This document shows, one piece after another, positions 20,003 through 29,621 of a stretch of 64,000 bases of DNA. Origin of the DNA: Candidatus Bartonella washoeensis Sb944nv (lineage in GTDB: Bacteria > Pseudomonadota > Alphaproteobacteria > Rhizobiales > Rhizobiaceae). The notes under the pieces are model-generated. The model did no database searches. It saw nothing but the letters and a program-made list of their open reading frames with translations, and was not told where the DNA came from. The stretch lies in contig NZ_JH725023.1 of assembly GCF_000278135.1 (NCBI RefSeq), positions 194,883 to 258,882 on the forward strand, read 5' to 3'. Positions within the stretch are counted from its first letter, which is position 1. Each line of letters begins with the position of its first letter. Both the position numbers and the translations under genes were made by a program.

Positions 20003-20031
20003 GCAAAAAACAACGCCCCCTAAACGGGAGC
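20003..20031 (-). terminator. Rho-independent terminator of rpmB
   Basis: Read on the minus strand, GCTCCC pairs with GGGGGC (20015-20031, five-base loop, one G-U pair) and is followed by GTTGTTTTTTGC. It lies about 35 bp downstream of the rpmB stop. Confidence 0.75.
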
Positions 20032-20063
20032 AAACAATCCAGCTTCATGGCAAACTAACACAG

Positions 20064-20357
20064 CTAGGCCGCTTGTTCAGCCTTTTTCTTAACAATTTGA
20101 CGTTTTAATAAACGCGCACGTTGCGATAATTCTTTATCATCGGCTTTAACTAAAAATCCATCAAGACCACCGCGGTGTTCAACAGAACGCAGAGCACTAG
20201 CCGAAACACGCAAACGGTAACTTTGCTGTAACACTTCCGAAATCAATGTCACATTGCAAAGATTTGGTAAAAAACGACGGCGGGTCTTATTGTTTGCATG
20301 ACTAACATTATTGCCATACTGAACCGTTTTTCCTGTCAATTCGCAGGCACGAGACAT
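20064..20357 (-). CDS. rpmB: 50S ribosomal protein L28
   Basis: This is large-subunit ribosomal protein L28. The start at 20357 gives 97 aa beginning [21 protein letters not shown], the standard alphaproteobacterial N-terminus; the longer open frame to 20435 adds 26 unsupported residues. Other L28 features are [11 protein letters not shown] and [19 protein letters not shown]. It has its own terminator. Confidence 0.96.
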   Translation of the reverse strand: MSRACELTGKTVQYGNNVSHANNKTRRRFLPNLCNVTLISEVLQQSYRLRVSASALRSVEHRGGLDGFLVKADDKELSQRARLLKRQIVKKKAEQAA

Positions 20358-20635
20358 AAACTTCACCTTTAACTCTAAGAAACTCTCAAACCCTAAATCC
20401 AACAAAACAGAATGAGTACAAAAAATGCACAACACTGCCTTGAAGAAGCATTATTAGGAATTTGTGTTTTTAATAGGGTGTTGATAGCAAAAGGTCAAGT
20501 CTTTTATAAAGTCTTTTACGCCCCTTGTTGCTCATTCTCTTAATCTTTTTCGATAAAGAAGACGTATAAAATGTTTTTTTTAACGCTTAACCATGCTACA
20601 AGAACGTCTAGCCGTACTAAAAGGAAGCGTTAATC

Positions 20636-21421
20636 ATGAGCACAACAGATCACTCCATGACAGAGCTTCAACACAAACACATAAGTTTTTCTTCTCTTTT
20701 GTTCGGCATTTTATGTGTATGTTTTTTTCTTCTCTTCAGTGCACTAGGTGTGTGGCAAATACAACGATTAAACTGGAAAACCAATCTTATAACCAGTGCT
20801 CATCAACGTATTCATTTGCCTCCCATCAAAGCCCCCCCAAAAAATCAATGGGGGCACATTACTTTTGAGAAAGATGAATATCGACCTGTTATCATCACGG
20901 GAAAGTTCCTGACTAATAAAAATATTTTGGTCACAGCTGTCGCTCAAGATACCACCGGCTATTGGGTTTTGACCCCTTTACAAACAGCCGATAATACACT
21001 GACCTTTATAAATCGTGGTTTTATCCCCATGGACGCACGCCATAACTTTCAAAACCCCACGCAAACACACATGAATGACACACTTCCTCAAGATTCTTCT
21101 ACAAACACAGAGCAAACCACAATCATAGGTTTATTACGCATGAGCGAAAAAAATGGTTTTTTCCCACGTAAAAATAATCCTGATAATGATCTATGGTATA
21201 CACGCGAACTCCCCGCTATGGCACAAAAGCTTGGTCTTTCAACTGTTGCTCCTTATTTCATTGATGCCGGGAAAAAAACAGCAACACAGGCAAATTTCCC
21301 CATTGCTGGTCTCACTGTTGTACACTTTCGAAACAATCATCTTGTCTATGCTATCACCTGGTTTATCTTGGCTGCCGGCATCTTAGGTGCCTCTCTTTTT
21401 CTGCTACGACAAAAAAGCTGA
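20636..21421 (+). CDS. SURF1 family cytochrome oxidase assembly protein
   Basis: SURF1 assists assembly and heme a insertion in cytochrome c oxidase. It has 261 residues with membrane helices at about 20-42 and 238-257 flanking a periplasmic domain. Family marks include GVWQIQRLNWK near 40 and the NRGFIP motif near 130. AAGGAAG precedes the ATG. In many alphaproteobacteria surf1 follows cox genes; here it stands alone. Confidence 0.88.
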   Translation: MSTTDHSMTELQHKHISFSSLLFGILCVCFFLLFSALGVWQIQRLNWKTNLITSAHQRIHLPPIKAPPKNQWGHITFEKDEYRPVIITGKFLTNKNILVTAVAQDTTGYWVLTPLQTADNTLTFINRGFIPMDARHNFQNPTQTHMNDTLPQDSSTNTEQTTIIGLLRMSEKNGFFPRKNNPDNDLWYTRELPAMAQKLGLSTVAPYFIDAGKKTATQANFPIAGLTVVHFRNNHLVYAITWFILAAGILGASLFLLRQKS

Positions 21422-21939
21422 AAAAACACGCTCTGTTAAAAAGATCCTAAGCATTTGCTTCAAAAAACACTTACCTTATAACAAAATATATCAAGCTATC
21501 ATGCTAAACAACATGACACACTTGGCATTTACTTTCAAAAACTACAACATAATGATTTATAATGATAATTTATCACTTTGGATGTTAAATGAAACGTCCG
21601 AATATCGTAAGATTCTCTCACTTTAAACCTGTTTATGATGAATCAAAAAGTACTTGCTTGTACACCACAAGCAAGAGATAGGGCATGAATAAAAAACGTT
21701 TAAGAAAAATAAAAAAAATCTATGAATCAACTCAATGCAAGAGCAGTCACAAAAACATTGAATGCTCGCAAATACACAAAGCAGAACACCGCGTTGTTAC
21801 TTCATAGCAACAAGAAGCCCCGCAAAAGAGATATATCGCCAATCTTTTAATGGACTTAACACTCTGCACGAAGCCGCCCGCGATCGCATATCAAACGATA
21901 AACCACACTACAACATGCTATTAAACATGCATCAAAAAA
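21422..21939. other. Intergenic region holding repeat copy A
   Basis: No gene was recognised. The notable content is copy A of the dispersed two-hairpin element (21611-21675). A 77-codon plus-strand frame over 21762-21995 overlaps the DUF1127 gene on the other strand and is not considered real. Confidence 0.5.
21611..21675 (+). repeat. Dispersed intergenic element, copy A
   Basis: The element opens with GATTCTCTCA and contains TGAATCAAAAA about 30 bases later; GATTC and GAATC can pair. It ends in a hairpin CTTGCTTG-tacacca-CAAGCAAG (21653-21675). Copies B and C keep the same order and spacing. It lies 190 bp after surf1. Read on the minus strand, the hairpin is followed shortly by TTTTT, so it could act as a terminator for DUF1127 transcription. 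Confidence 0.6.
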
Positions 21940-22092
21940 TCAACGTGATCTACGCGAACATTGCCGCGCAATCGAATCAATATCACCACGATTAATGCCA
22001 AGATCATTGAGTTCATAAGTTGAAAGATGTCTTAATGCATTAACTGTCCGGCGATAACGACGCCAATTACTATAAGAACGCAGAATATTCAT
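21940..22092 (-). CDS. DUF1127 family small protein (50 aa)
   Basis: This is a 50-residue basic protein of the DUF1127 (YjiS-like) type: NWRRYRRTVNALRHLST followed by YELNDLGINRGDIDSIAR, the family's helix and the L-x-D-[IL]-G-[IL]-x-R motif. In alphaproteobacteria such proteins are short, often many per genome, and some affect RNA turnover and phosphate or carbon metabolism; the role here is unknown. The start is ATG at 22092 with a modest GAG sequence upstream. It lies alone between surf1 and purH. Confidence 0.82.
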   Translation of the reverse strand: MNILRSYSNWRRYRRTVNALRHLSTYELNDLGINRGDIDSIARQCSRRSR

Positions 22093-22507
22093 ATCTTTTA
22101 CTCAAACCTTATGTTACACCCGTTGGTATACAAAGTAGAGCAAATCACAAAAAAGAGTTGTGCTATAACTGCATAACAGGCATGCATCTGCAACACAAGA
22201 AACGCATCTTGTTTAAAAAACACAAGATTTCGATATATAATGATAATTCATTGTTTTCCTTAATTAAATATGAACTAAGCATAGAAAGATTCTCTCATTT
22301 CAAACTCACTTATATTGAATCAAAAAACCATTCGCTTGCACATAACAAGCAGAATCAACGAATGGACAAGAAACTGTCTAAACGCAAAAGGAGCTGCTAC
22401 ATGAACAGGTAGCAAACAGTATGACAGGTGGTGCTAGCTTACATGATACTCTCCCACAAACAGGAGCAATGAAATCAACTTAAGAGCAACCACCAAGAAT
22501 AAAACCG
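22093..22507. other. Intergenic region holding repeat copy B
   Basis: No credible gene. It contains an extra inverted repeat (ATCTTGT 22207-22213 with ACAAGAT near 22222-22228), repeat copy B, and then AAGGAG followed by ATG AAC AGG TAG, a good ribosome binding site in front of a three-codon frame, perhaps the remains of a gene start. Confidence 0.45.
22288..22350 (+). repeat. Dispersed intergenic element, copy B
   Basis: GATTCTCTCA at 22288, GAATCAAAAAA after about 30 bases, and a hairpin GCTTG-cacataa-CAAGC at 22334-22350, extended by ATTC/GAAT with one bulged A. Compared with copy C, a G-C pair is replaced by T-A, a compensatory change. On the minus strand the hairpin precedes a TTTTTT run, 160 bp after the purH stop, so it may end purH transcription. 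Confidence 0.6.
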
Positions 22508-24124
22508 TTAATGGCGAAAATGCCGTACACCTGTAAAAACCATAGCCAAACCATGAGCATCAGCTGCGGCAATGACTTCCGCATCACGCATGGATCCTCC
22601 TGGTTGAATAACCGCTGTCGCACCTGCTTCAGCAGCTGCTAATAAACCATCTGCAAAAGGAAAAAATGCATCCGATGCAACCACAGACCCTTTCGCAGGA
22701 GATTCTGTTAAACCTGCTCTTTGTGCACTTTCTTCAGCTTTACGCGCAGCGATTTTAGCTGAATCAATGCGGCTCATTTGACCTGCACCAATCCCAACTG
22801 TTGCACTATTTTTTGCATAAACAATAGCATTTGATTTGACGTGTTTTGCTACTCGAAAAGCAAATTGAAGATCACGCATTTCATCTTGACTTGGTGCCCG
22901 CTTTGTCACCACTTGCAGATTAAGATCATCAACAACCACACTATCACGCGACTGCACTAAAATTCCGCCCGCAAGTGTTTTGGCAATAAGCCCTCCACAA
23001 CGGGGATTAGGTAAACCACCTGTTATCAACAAACGAAGATTTTTTTTCGTTGCAATGATTTCCCGTGCACCCATTGTTGCATCAGGAGCAATAATCACTT
23101 CCGTGAAAATTTTTATAATTTCTTCAGCGCATTCTTCATCAAGGGGTCGATTTAAAGCAATAATCCCACCAAATGCTGATACATTATCGCACAAAAGAGC
23201 CTTTAAATACGCCTCTTTTAAAGTCTGCCCTTCTGCAACGCCACAAGGATTAGCATGCTTAATAAGAGCAACAGCAGCGGTTCTCTGGGGATCAAATTCT
23301 GCCACAAGTTCAAATGCGGCATCTGTATCATTCATATTATTATAAGAGAGTGCTTTACCTTGCAAAAGTTTTGCTGTTGAAACACCAAAACGTTTCTCAC
23401 TATTACGGTAAAATGCCGCTTTTTGATGCGGATTTTCTCCATAGCGCATGACACTTTCAAGATGTCCAGAAAAACTCTGCCAAGATGGCGTTTCAACTTT
23501 TAAATCCTGTGCAAACCACGCTGCTATCGCCGCATCATAAGCAGCAGTATGCGCATAAGCACGCATTGCTAATTGACGTCGCATAAACAAGCTCAAACAG
23601 CCATCATGCTGCTTTAATTCAGCTAAAACCGAATCATAATCACGCACTGCTGTTATAACACCAGTATAAGCATGATTCTTTGCTGCAGCGCGAATCATTG
23701 CTGGTCCACCGATATCAATATTTTCAAGAATTATTGGTCCATCAGCCCCAGATCGGGAAGTTTCTTCAAAAGGATAAAGATTTACAACCAGAAGATCTAT
23801 TCCATCGATACCATGCTTCTCCATAGCATCCTTATGGCTAGGGTCCTGTCTTACCCCCAAGAGAGCACCATGAATCAAAGGGTGGAGTGTTTTAACACGC
23901 CCATCCATTATTTCCGGAAATCCAGTAACTTCAGCAACATCTTTTACTACTAAACCAGCAGCTTTTAAAGTTTTGGCTGTTCCACCTGTCGAAATCAATT
24001 CAACACCGTAAGCATGAAGCGCTTGTGCAAACGCAACCAAACCGGTTTTATCAGACACGGACAGAAGAGCACGACGAACCCGATGAAGATCGGGTATGGG
24101 AAAATTTTTTGCAACAACACCCAT
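22508..24124 (-). CDS. purH: Bifunctional AICAR transformylase / IMP cyclohydrolase
   Basis: PurH catalyses the last two steps of IMP synthesis: formylation of AICAR and ring closure. The start at 24124 gives 538 aa ([21 protein letters not shown]), preceded by AGG; the frame extends upstream another 28 codons that are not family-like. The N-terminal MGS-like cyclohydrolase domain shows [19 protein letters not shown] and [10 protein letters not shown]. The transformylase domain has [24 protein letters not shown] and the C-terminal [10 protein letters not shown]. The order rsmB-heparinase-purH is conserved in Rhizobiales. Confidence 0.96.
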   Translation of the reverse strand: MGVVAKNFPIPDLHRVRRALLSVSDKTGLVAFAQALHAYGVELISTGGTAKTLKAAGLVVKDVAEVTGFPEIMDGRVKTLHPLIHGALLGVRQDPSHKDAMEKHGIDGIDLLVVNLYPFEETSRSGADGPIILENIDIGGPAMIRAAAKNHAYTGVITAVRDYDSVLAELKQHDGCLSLFMRRQLAMRAYAHTAAYDAAIAAWFAQDLKVETPSWQSFSGHLESVMRYGENPHQKAAFYRNSEKRFGVSTAKLLQGKALSYNNMNDTDAAFELVAEFDPQRTAAVALIKHANPCGVAEGQTLKEAYLKALLCDNVSAFGGIIALNRPLDEECAEEIIKIFTEVIIAPDATMGAREIIATKKNLRLLITGGLPNPRCGGLIAKTLAGGILVQSRDSVVVDDLNLQVVTKRAPSQDEMRDLQFAFRVAKHVKSNAIVYAKNSATVGIGAGQMSRIDSAKIAARKAEESAQRAGLTESPAKGSVVASDAFFPFADGLLAAAEAGATAVIQPGGSMRDAEVIAAADAHGLAMVFTGVRHFRH

Positions 24125-24290
24125 AACAGGAAACCTAAAAATAAAATGGTTAAAATTCAAGAAAAACGAGCTTTTGCATTTATAGCATACGCCTTTATCA
24201 AAATACACTGAAAGGATAGAATATCTTTTTTAACGCACAAAGAATAATTCTATATTTATCGGTATTATGAAAAAGCCGTCATTGCTCCAA

Positions 24291-26012
24291 TTAATGACGC
24301 GTAAAACGCCAGCGAACTTTTTCTTGAAATGCAGGACGAAAATATAAAACAATCTGTTGTGTGCGTTGCGGACCTGTTAATCCAGCAAAATCAATTGAAT
24401 CTTCAAGACAAATATCAGCATCAGGTGATATAAAATACCACTCTTGACCACCTCCTACAGCTAAACATACACAATTGCCATCAAAATTGACCTCAACTTG
24501 CGGATGAAGATGAAACCGAACGGCAACATTATTCTGTTCATTTTGTCCTGCCTTATGTCTCTTTGACTGACCTTTGTGCGGCATAAAAAAACGATCAAAT
24601 CCTTCAATCATTGCACCATTTGTTGCTAAAAGAAGACCACGTTCGTGAACAAGATTAAAAGACTGTACATAACCATTATGGCTAGCAATAAAACCAATTT
24701 TTTCTGAATCCTCTATACGCCGCACTTTTACATCCGTTGGTCCCTCAAGTAAAAAGGAAGTCCCGCTTTTCTTTTTTTTCCGAAAAACTCCCACCGAACA
24801 ATCATTAACTGTTGCTGTTGAATGTGCTGCGGTTATACGTCCGAAATGTCGATACTCCTCACTGCCATAAGGATTAACACCCGTATTGATAATAAAACGA
24901 TTCCCTCGTGAAGACATTTCAAAAGACAAACACCCTGAACAAGCATGCTCTGCAGCAGAGCGTTGTGGAAATGATCCTGTATCTGCGAGTACTGTTGTTT
25001 GATAAGCCTGTAAACGTTGAAACCCTGAATAACGTGCGTAACTAAAAGGATGCCCCTCCGTTTCATCAAGATCTAAAAGTGCCGACAAACGTTCAGGAAC
25101 AAGAGGTCCAACTCCATTAAAATGCGCTAATGTTTGATCTTCATGAATAAAAAACCGCAAAGCAGGCAACATGCGTTCAACAGAATCAATGAGAATACGT
25201 GGTGCTTTTTCATTGCTATGCATAAAAAGATGACGCAACGATAATAAATCTGACAATAAATTAAGCAAAATGATAGGACTACGCGAAATATGGCCGCCAT
25301 CAACCAAAATCTGACGTGCAAGCTCCTCTTTAAGAATGGTTTGCACCTTTTTCTTCATTGCCGCAGACACAGGTAAAGCGAGAGATGCAAATGTCAAAGC
25401 CGCTGCTGCTTGCAAACGCTGATCGTTGTTTTCCATGGTGCCAATCGTTATGCGCAAATAACGAAATTGGAAACCAAGCGCACGCAAAAAACGCTTTTCA
25501 AACCGCTCACTTGCCCCTTGTAATAACATTTTCGAATGACAAATCCAAGAAATCAACCGCCGTGCCACAACCGGCCCACTCCAAGGCAATCCTTTTACTT
25601 TCTTACCACACAGATCAAGCCAATCTTCTAAAAGAGCGCGGGCATGCGCTGCTGCCAAATTACTGTCTGCTGCCGTCATATGTCGCAACCAATGAAAATC
25701 ATGAAGGGCTGCTTCCCATTCCGGCGTTGGTGGAACTAATGAAAAAGGTGAAACAGCACCAGAATGTACAATATGGCCAGCAAAAGAAAAACGGCCGTGA
25801 TAAAATTCATGAGCCATCAACGGATCAGCTAAGTGCAAATCAATGGGATGTGCTAAAATTTTATGAGGACGAAATCCAGAAAACCGCCAACGAAACAGTG
25901 GTCCTATCCATAAACGTCGCATAAATTGATGCGCTATATATATAAATGTTGACGCCTTTATTTGGGGACCTTTTATCGCAATCGCCACAATCTCATCTCC
26001 GTACATGCTCAA
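24291..26012 (-). CDS. Heparinase II/III-like family protein
   Basis: This 573-residue protein resembles the alphaproteobacterial heparinase II/III-like family: an N-terminal alpha-helical toroid region (about 90-300) with repeated Trp/Leu-rich helices (WLDLCGKKVKGLPWSGPVVARRLISWI), then the C-terminal heparinase domain with CSGCLSFEMSSRGNRFIINTG and RITAAHSTATVND near 350-400. The His in AAHSTATV is the family's usual catalytic-region residue. The true substrate in bacteria like this is unknown; cell-wall or polysaccharide turnover is a guess. It lies between purH and rsmB. Confidence 0.85.
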   Translation of the reverse strand: MSMYGDEIVAIAIKGPQIKASTFIYIAHQFMRRLWIGPLFRWRFSGFRPHKILAHPIDLHLADPLMAHEFYHGRFSFAGHIVHSGAVSPFSLVPPTPEWEAALHDFHWLRHMTAADSNLAAAHARALLEDWLDLCGKKVKGLPWSGPVVARRLISWICHSKMLLQGASERFEKRFLRALGFQFRYLRITIGTMENNDQRLQAAAALTFASLALPVSAAMKKKVQTILKEELARQILVDGGHISRSPIILLNLLSDLLSLRHLFMHSNEKAPRILIDSVERMLPALRFFIHEDQTLAHFNGVGPLVPERLSALLDLDETEGHPFSYARYSGFQRLQAYQTTVLADTGSFPQRSAAEHACSGCLSFEMSSRGNRFIINTGVNPYGSEEYRHFGRITAAHSTATVNDCSVGVFRKKKKSGTSFLLEGPTDVKVRRIEDSEKIGFIASHNGYVQSFNLVHERGLLLATNGAMIEGFDRFFMPHKGQSKRHKAGQNEQNNVAVRFHLHPQVEVNFDGNCVCLAVGGGQEWYFISPDADICLEDSIDFAGLTGPQRTQQIVLYFRPAFQEKVRWRFTRH

Positions 26013-26052
26013 TCAAGCACAACTTCGACCATTTTAGTAAATGAAACGTTAA

Positions 26053-27420
26053 TTAAGCCACTTTTCGAAAACGCGCTGCAAAAAAACCATCCATTCCTAA
26101 CAACACTTTTCTCTCAGCATAAAAATTTTCATGACAAAAATCAGCAGGTGTTGTACGCAAAGTCCCTGCAAAAGAGAGCAAATGTGCCAGTGCACCCATC
26201 TCCTCTTTACAAATAGGCTCTAAAACAATGTCATGGCGTATTGATAAAATTTTATCAACAAGATCTTCGCCTTCCTCTCTTGCCAATGAACAATTAGAAA
26301 AAACAATACGCCCACCCTTCTTCACCAAAGTAATTGCCGCCAAAAGTAAATCATATTGCAATGCAGCAAGTTTAATGACATCATCCATCGATTTCGTCCA
26401 TAAAATATCCGGATGACGACGTATCGTTCCTGTAGAAGAACAAGGAGCATCAAGAAGTACAGCATCAAAAAGCTGATCGGGATGAAAATTTTTCACATCC
26501 CCTTGCCAAGTGCGGACTGAAAAATGAAGCCGCTCCATATTTTCCTTTAAACGTTTTAATCGATTAGCAGACAGTTCAACAGCTGTCACATCAGCCCCTT
26601 GCAAAGCGAGTTGCGCCGTTTTCCCCCCGGGGCTCGCACAGAGATCAGCAACCTGTTTGCCACGAACATTTCCGAGCAAACATACAGGCAACGCCGCTGC
26701 AAAATCTTGAACCCACCAAGCCCCTTCCTTATACCCAGGTAAATCAGAAACAGCACAATCCAAACTGCTCAGCCGAACGGAATTATTAGGTAAAACAACA
26801 CCTCCAAGCCGCTTAGCCCATCCAATACTATCAGATTTCACAGTTAAATCGAGAGGTGGTTCAATGCTTTGCATTGCTAAAATCTGATCAGCCTTTTCTG
26901 CTCCATAAGTTGATACTAACAGCTGTCCAAACCACGCTGGAACCCCTTCAATAACAGGGGCTTGCTGGCGTAACACATCCACCTCACGTGCAAGATTGCG
27001 TAAAAGAGCATTCACAACCCCTGAAAAACGGCGAATACGAGGGTCAATTTTAGCCACACGCACAGCTAAATCAATCGCAGCATGATCTGGGATATCAAGA
27101 TAAAGAATTTGTGCCGCACTGATATGGAGAAGATGCTGAAGTGAGAACGCTTGTGGAGGTAAAGGCCGTGACAAAAAGTGCGATAAAGCAGCTGTAATCT
27201 GCCCCCGATGACGTAATGCCGCTCCCAAAATAGCCCGGCACAATAAACGATCCCGATGCAAAAGCCCTAAATACTGTGGGTGCCCATGCTCATTATCCGT
27301 CAAACCAGATAGAGACGCGCGCTTATCAAGCACCGCCCCTAAAAGACGAACACACACCTGTCGCACAGTTAATCCAGGAACATTCTTTTCGGACACACGC
27401 CCCGCTTTCATGCGTTTCAA
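26053..27420 (-). CDS. rsmB: 16S rRNA m5C methyltransferase RsmB (NOP2/Sun)
   Basis: RsmB methylates cytosine (C967 in E. coli) of 16S rRNA. It has 455 residues with an N-terminal NusB-like RNA-binding domain (about 20-160) and a C-terminal Rossmann methyltransferase. The SAM-binding LCASPGGKTAQLA lies near 262-274. The two functional cysteines are in DAPCSSTG (about 327) and FSNCSLAREEGED (about 378). It is followed by the heparinase-like gene and preceded by htpX on the same strand. Confidence 0.93.
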   Translation of the reverse strand: MKRMKAGRVSEKNVPGLTVRQVCVRLLGAVLDKRASLSGLTDNEHGHPQYLGLLHRDRLLCRAILGAALRHRGQITAALSHFLSRPLPPQAFSLQHLLHISAAQILYLDIPDHAAIDLAVRVAKIDPRIRRFSGVVNALLRNLAREVDVLRQQAPVIEGVPAWFGQLLVSTYGAEKADQILAMQSIEPPLDLTVKSDSIGWAKRLGGVVLPNNSVRLSSLDCAVSDLPGYKEGAWWVQDFAAALPVCLLGNVRGKQVADLCASPGGKTAQLALQGADVTAVELSANRLKRLKENMERLHFSVRTWQGDVKNFHPDQLFDAVLLDAPCSSTGTIRRHPDILWTKSMDDVIKLAALQYDLLLAAITLVKKGGRIVFSNCSLAREEGEDLVDKILSIRHDIVLEPICKEEMGALAHLLSFAGTLRTTPADFCHENFYAERKVLLGMDGFFAARFRKVA

Positions 27421-27456
27421 AACAATACCTTTATACCTTTTGCGCCCTAAAGAGCT

Positions 27457-28443
27457 TTATGAGCGAGATTTTTTTGAATCTTTATAACGAAGCCAAGAAG
27501 GACGTTTTGTTACTCGTTGAAAAGCATCCTTTCCATGCAAATCTAAACCGCCTTGCTTATTCCATCCCATATTTTTGACTATTGATCCATTCATCTCTTC
27601 TGCTTGCCGTTGGAGAGCAGCAATGCGATTTGCTGTCGCTGGATGCGTAGAAAAAAGGCTATCAGCCCCTTCACCACTCAAAGGATTGATAATAAACATA
27701 TGTGCTGTCGCCGGATTATGCTCTGCCTCTTCATTATAGACAGTACGTCCACCACCCGCAATTTTATGCAACGCTGAAGCCAACCATAAGGGATTACCAC
27801 ATATTTCAGCACCCCGCCGATCAGCGGCATACTCACGCGTACGGCTAATAGCCATTTGCACCAGCATCGCTGCAAAAGGCGCAACAAACAAAGCAATAAT
27901 ACTCCCAATCGCTCCAGCGCCATGAGAATGTTCTGAAGAATTACGCTGCCCCCCCATAAAAAAAGCAAAATTACCAAGCATCGAAATCGCTCCAGCAATT
28001 GTTGCAGTCAGAGTCATTGTTAATGTATCACGATGCTCAATATGCGCTAGCTCATGCGCCATAACCCCTGCAATTTCCTCTGCACTCAACTGCTCTAACA
28101 ATCCGGTACTAGCAGCAACGGCTGCATTTTGAGGATTACGTCCGGTAGCAAAAGCATTTGGCTGCGCACTCTCAATAACATAAACTTTCGGTTGAGGAAG
28201 AGAAGCTTTTCGAGCTAAATCACTTACAATCTTATAATAAACGGGTGACGAACGCTGATCAACTTCACGCGCACCATACATGCGTAAAACAATTTTATCC
28301 GAATTCCAATAGGAAAAAAAGTTTAAACCACTCGCTATCAAAAGTGCAATGATCATGCCATTGCCCCCCCCAACCAGAAAACCAACTCCCATAAAAAGAG
28401 CGGTCATAAAAGCCAAAAGCATGGCCGTACGCATTATGTTCAT
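27457..28443 (-). CDS. htpX: Membrane zinc metalloprotease HtpX
   Basis: HtpX is an inner-membrane M48 protease that degrades misfolded membrane proteins under stress. It has 328 residues: membrane helices at about 7-24 and 28-46, the HELAH zinc motif at 130-134, two later hydrophobic segments (about 145-165 and 180-200), and the third ligand Glu in [10 protein letters not shown]. The C-terminal tail (after about 285) is polar and basic. The length is somewhat above the E. coli form, as usual in Rhizobiales. Confidence 0.95.
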   Translation of the reverse strand: MNIMRTAMLLAFMTALFMGVGFLVGGGNGMIIALLIASGLNFFSYWNSDKIVLRMYGAREVDQRSSPVYYKIVSDLARKASLPQPKVYVIESAQPNAFATGRNPQNAAVAASTGLLEQLSAEEIAGVMAHELAHIEHRDTLTMTLTATIAGAISMLGNFAFFMGGQRNSSEHSHGAGAIGSIIALFVAPFAAMLVQMAISRTREYAADRRGAEICGNPLWLASALHKIAGGGRTVYNEEAEHNPATAHMFIINPLSGEGADSLFSTHPATANRIAALQRQAEEMNGSIVKNMGWNKQGGLDLHGKDAFQRVTKRPSWLRYKDSKKSRS

Positions 28444-28528
28444 TACTCAAAAAACTCCATGATAAAACTCAATCATTTCTATATGATGGGGTTTTCTTTC
28501 TAGTTCTTCAATGGAGCTAAGGTATAAA

Positions 28529-28744
28529 ATGGACAAAAAAGACCAAAAAATAAGTAAACAAAATGCAACCACTGTTAAACAACAGCCTCTTTCCCCCCAA
28601 GCACAACGGGCTTTAGATGAAGCGGAAGAAAGGCGTAAACATGAAAAAAACGAAGACAAACCCTTAGAGAACGGAGGACGCGGCGGCAAAGACCCTTCAC
28701 GCTACGGAGATTGGGAAATTAAAGGCCGCGCCATTGACTTCTAG
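28529..28744 (+). CDS. DUF1674 protein, succinate dehydrogenase assembly factor 4-like
   Basis: This 71-residue protein matches the DUF1674/SDHAF4 family, which binds the FAD-loaded flavoprotein SdhA and promotes complex II assembly. The N-terminal half is polar and Gln/Lys-rich; the conserved C-terminal block GGRGGKDPSRYGDWEIKGRA is intact. I chose the ATG at 28529, preceded by TAAGGT, rather than one six codons upstream. It is divergent from htpX. Its client operon sdhCDAB is in the same window, about 19 kb to the left. Confidence 0.88.
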   Translation: MDKKDQKISKQNATTVKQQPLSPQAQRALDEAEERRKHEKNEDKPLENGGRGGKDPSRYGDWEIKGRAIDF

Positions 28745-28885
28745 GAGTCTCATATTGATTCTTTTAAAGATCAACCACTCTCTAAAGAGGAACCACTTTT
28801 ATAGACAAAACGAATAACAATCGTCATTTTCTATAAAAGCTTTCTATAAAAGCTTTAAAGTATTCTCGATTATTTTTGAGAATAA

Positions 28886-29251
28886 TCACGCCTCTTCTGA
28901 TACTGCAGCAGCCGCTTCTTCAGCAGCTTGTTTTGCTGCGGCTATGCGTTCTTGCGCTTTTTTACCAGGTTCACCTTTATGTGGATTATTGCGAACTGGA
29001 CGCTTTTTTAAGCCAGCAGCATCCAAAAACCGCAAAACGCGATCTGTTGGTTGAGCACCTTGCCCAAGCCAATATTGGATACGTTCTTCATTAAGTTTTA
29101 CACGTGGTCCATCTTTAGGCAACATTGGATCCCATGCACCAACACGCTCAAGAAAGCGCCCATCACGCGGACTACGGACATCCGCAACAACGATATGATA
29201 GTAAGGGCGTTTTTTTGAACCTCCACGGGACAAACGAATTTTCAATGCCAT
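28886..29251 (-). CDS. rpsP: 30S ribosomal protein S16
   Basis: This is small-subunit ribosomal protein S16. It has 121 residues; the core ([56 protein letters not shown]) fills residues 1-85 and an Ala/Lys/Glu-rich tail follows, typical of Rhizobiales. It comes 16 bp after the chorismate mutase gene. In many bacteria rpsP is followed directly by rimM; here rimM is far away. Confidence 0.96.
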   Translation of the reverse strand: MALKIRLSRGGSKKRPYYHIVVADVRSPRDGRFLERVGAWDPMLPKDGPRVKLNEERIQYWLGQGAQPTDRVLRFLDAAGLKKRPVRNNPHKGEPGKKAQERIAAAKQAAEEAAAAVSEEA

Positions 29252-29267
29252 ATTTTATCTCCTATAG

Positions 29268-29597
29268 TCAGCTCTGGCTTTCGTTTAAATTTACTTGTTT
29301 TGTTTTTTTCTCTTCAGCAATAACTTCATGATGCTGTACAACTTCTTTAATGATAAATTTTAAAAATCTTTCAGCAAAATCGGGATCAAGATGACTATCT
29401 ATAGCTAATTGCCGCAAACGCGCTACCTGATGTTGCTCACGCAAAGGATCCACTATAGGCAAATCATAACGTACTTTTAACTGTCCAACTGCTTTCGTAC
29501 AACGAAACCGCTCTGCTAAAATATGAATCAATGTTGCATCAAAGTTATCAATGGACGCTCGTAAACACGCTAATTCGTCCAATATTTTTTCCTGCAT
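29268..29597 (-). CDS. Chorismate mutase, AroQ type
   Basis: This 109-residue, all-helical AroQ-class chorismate mutase converts chorismate to prephenate, the entry to phenylalanine and tyrosine synthesis. Active-site-type residues are seen in LRASIDNFDATLIHILAERF, RCTKAVGQLKV (Lys and Arg) and DPLREQHQVARL. No signal peptide is present, so it is cytoplasmic. Its position between ffh and rpsP is the standard Rhizobiales arrangement. TyrC, which could use the prephenate-derived product, is encoded at 55213-56145. Confidence 0.9.
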   Translation of the reverse strand: MQEKILDELACLRASIDNFDATLIHILAERFRCTKAVGQLKVRYDLPIVDPLREQHQVARLRQLAIDSHLDPDFAERFLKFIIKEVVQHHEVIAEEKKTKQVNLNESQS

Positions 29598-29621
29598 TAC
29601 GCTTCCTTCCCTCCTGGCATC

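Noticed and set aside
21762-21995. A 77-codon plus-strand frame opposite the DUF1127 gene
   Set aside because: It overlaps the clearly family-like minus-strand gene and has no ribosome binding site or recognisable content.
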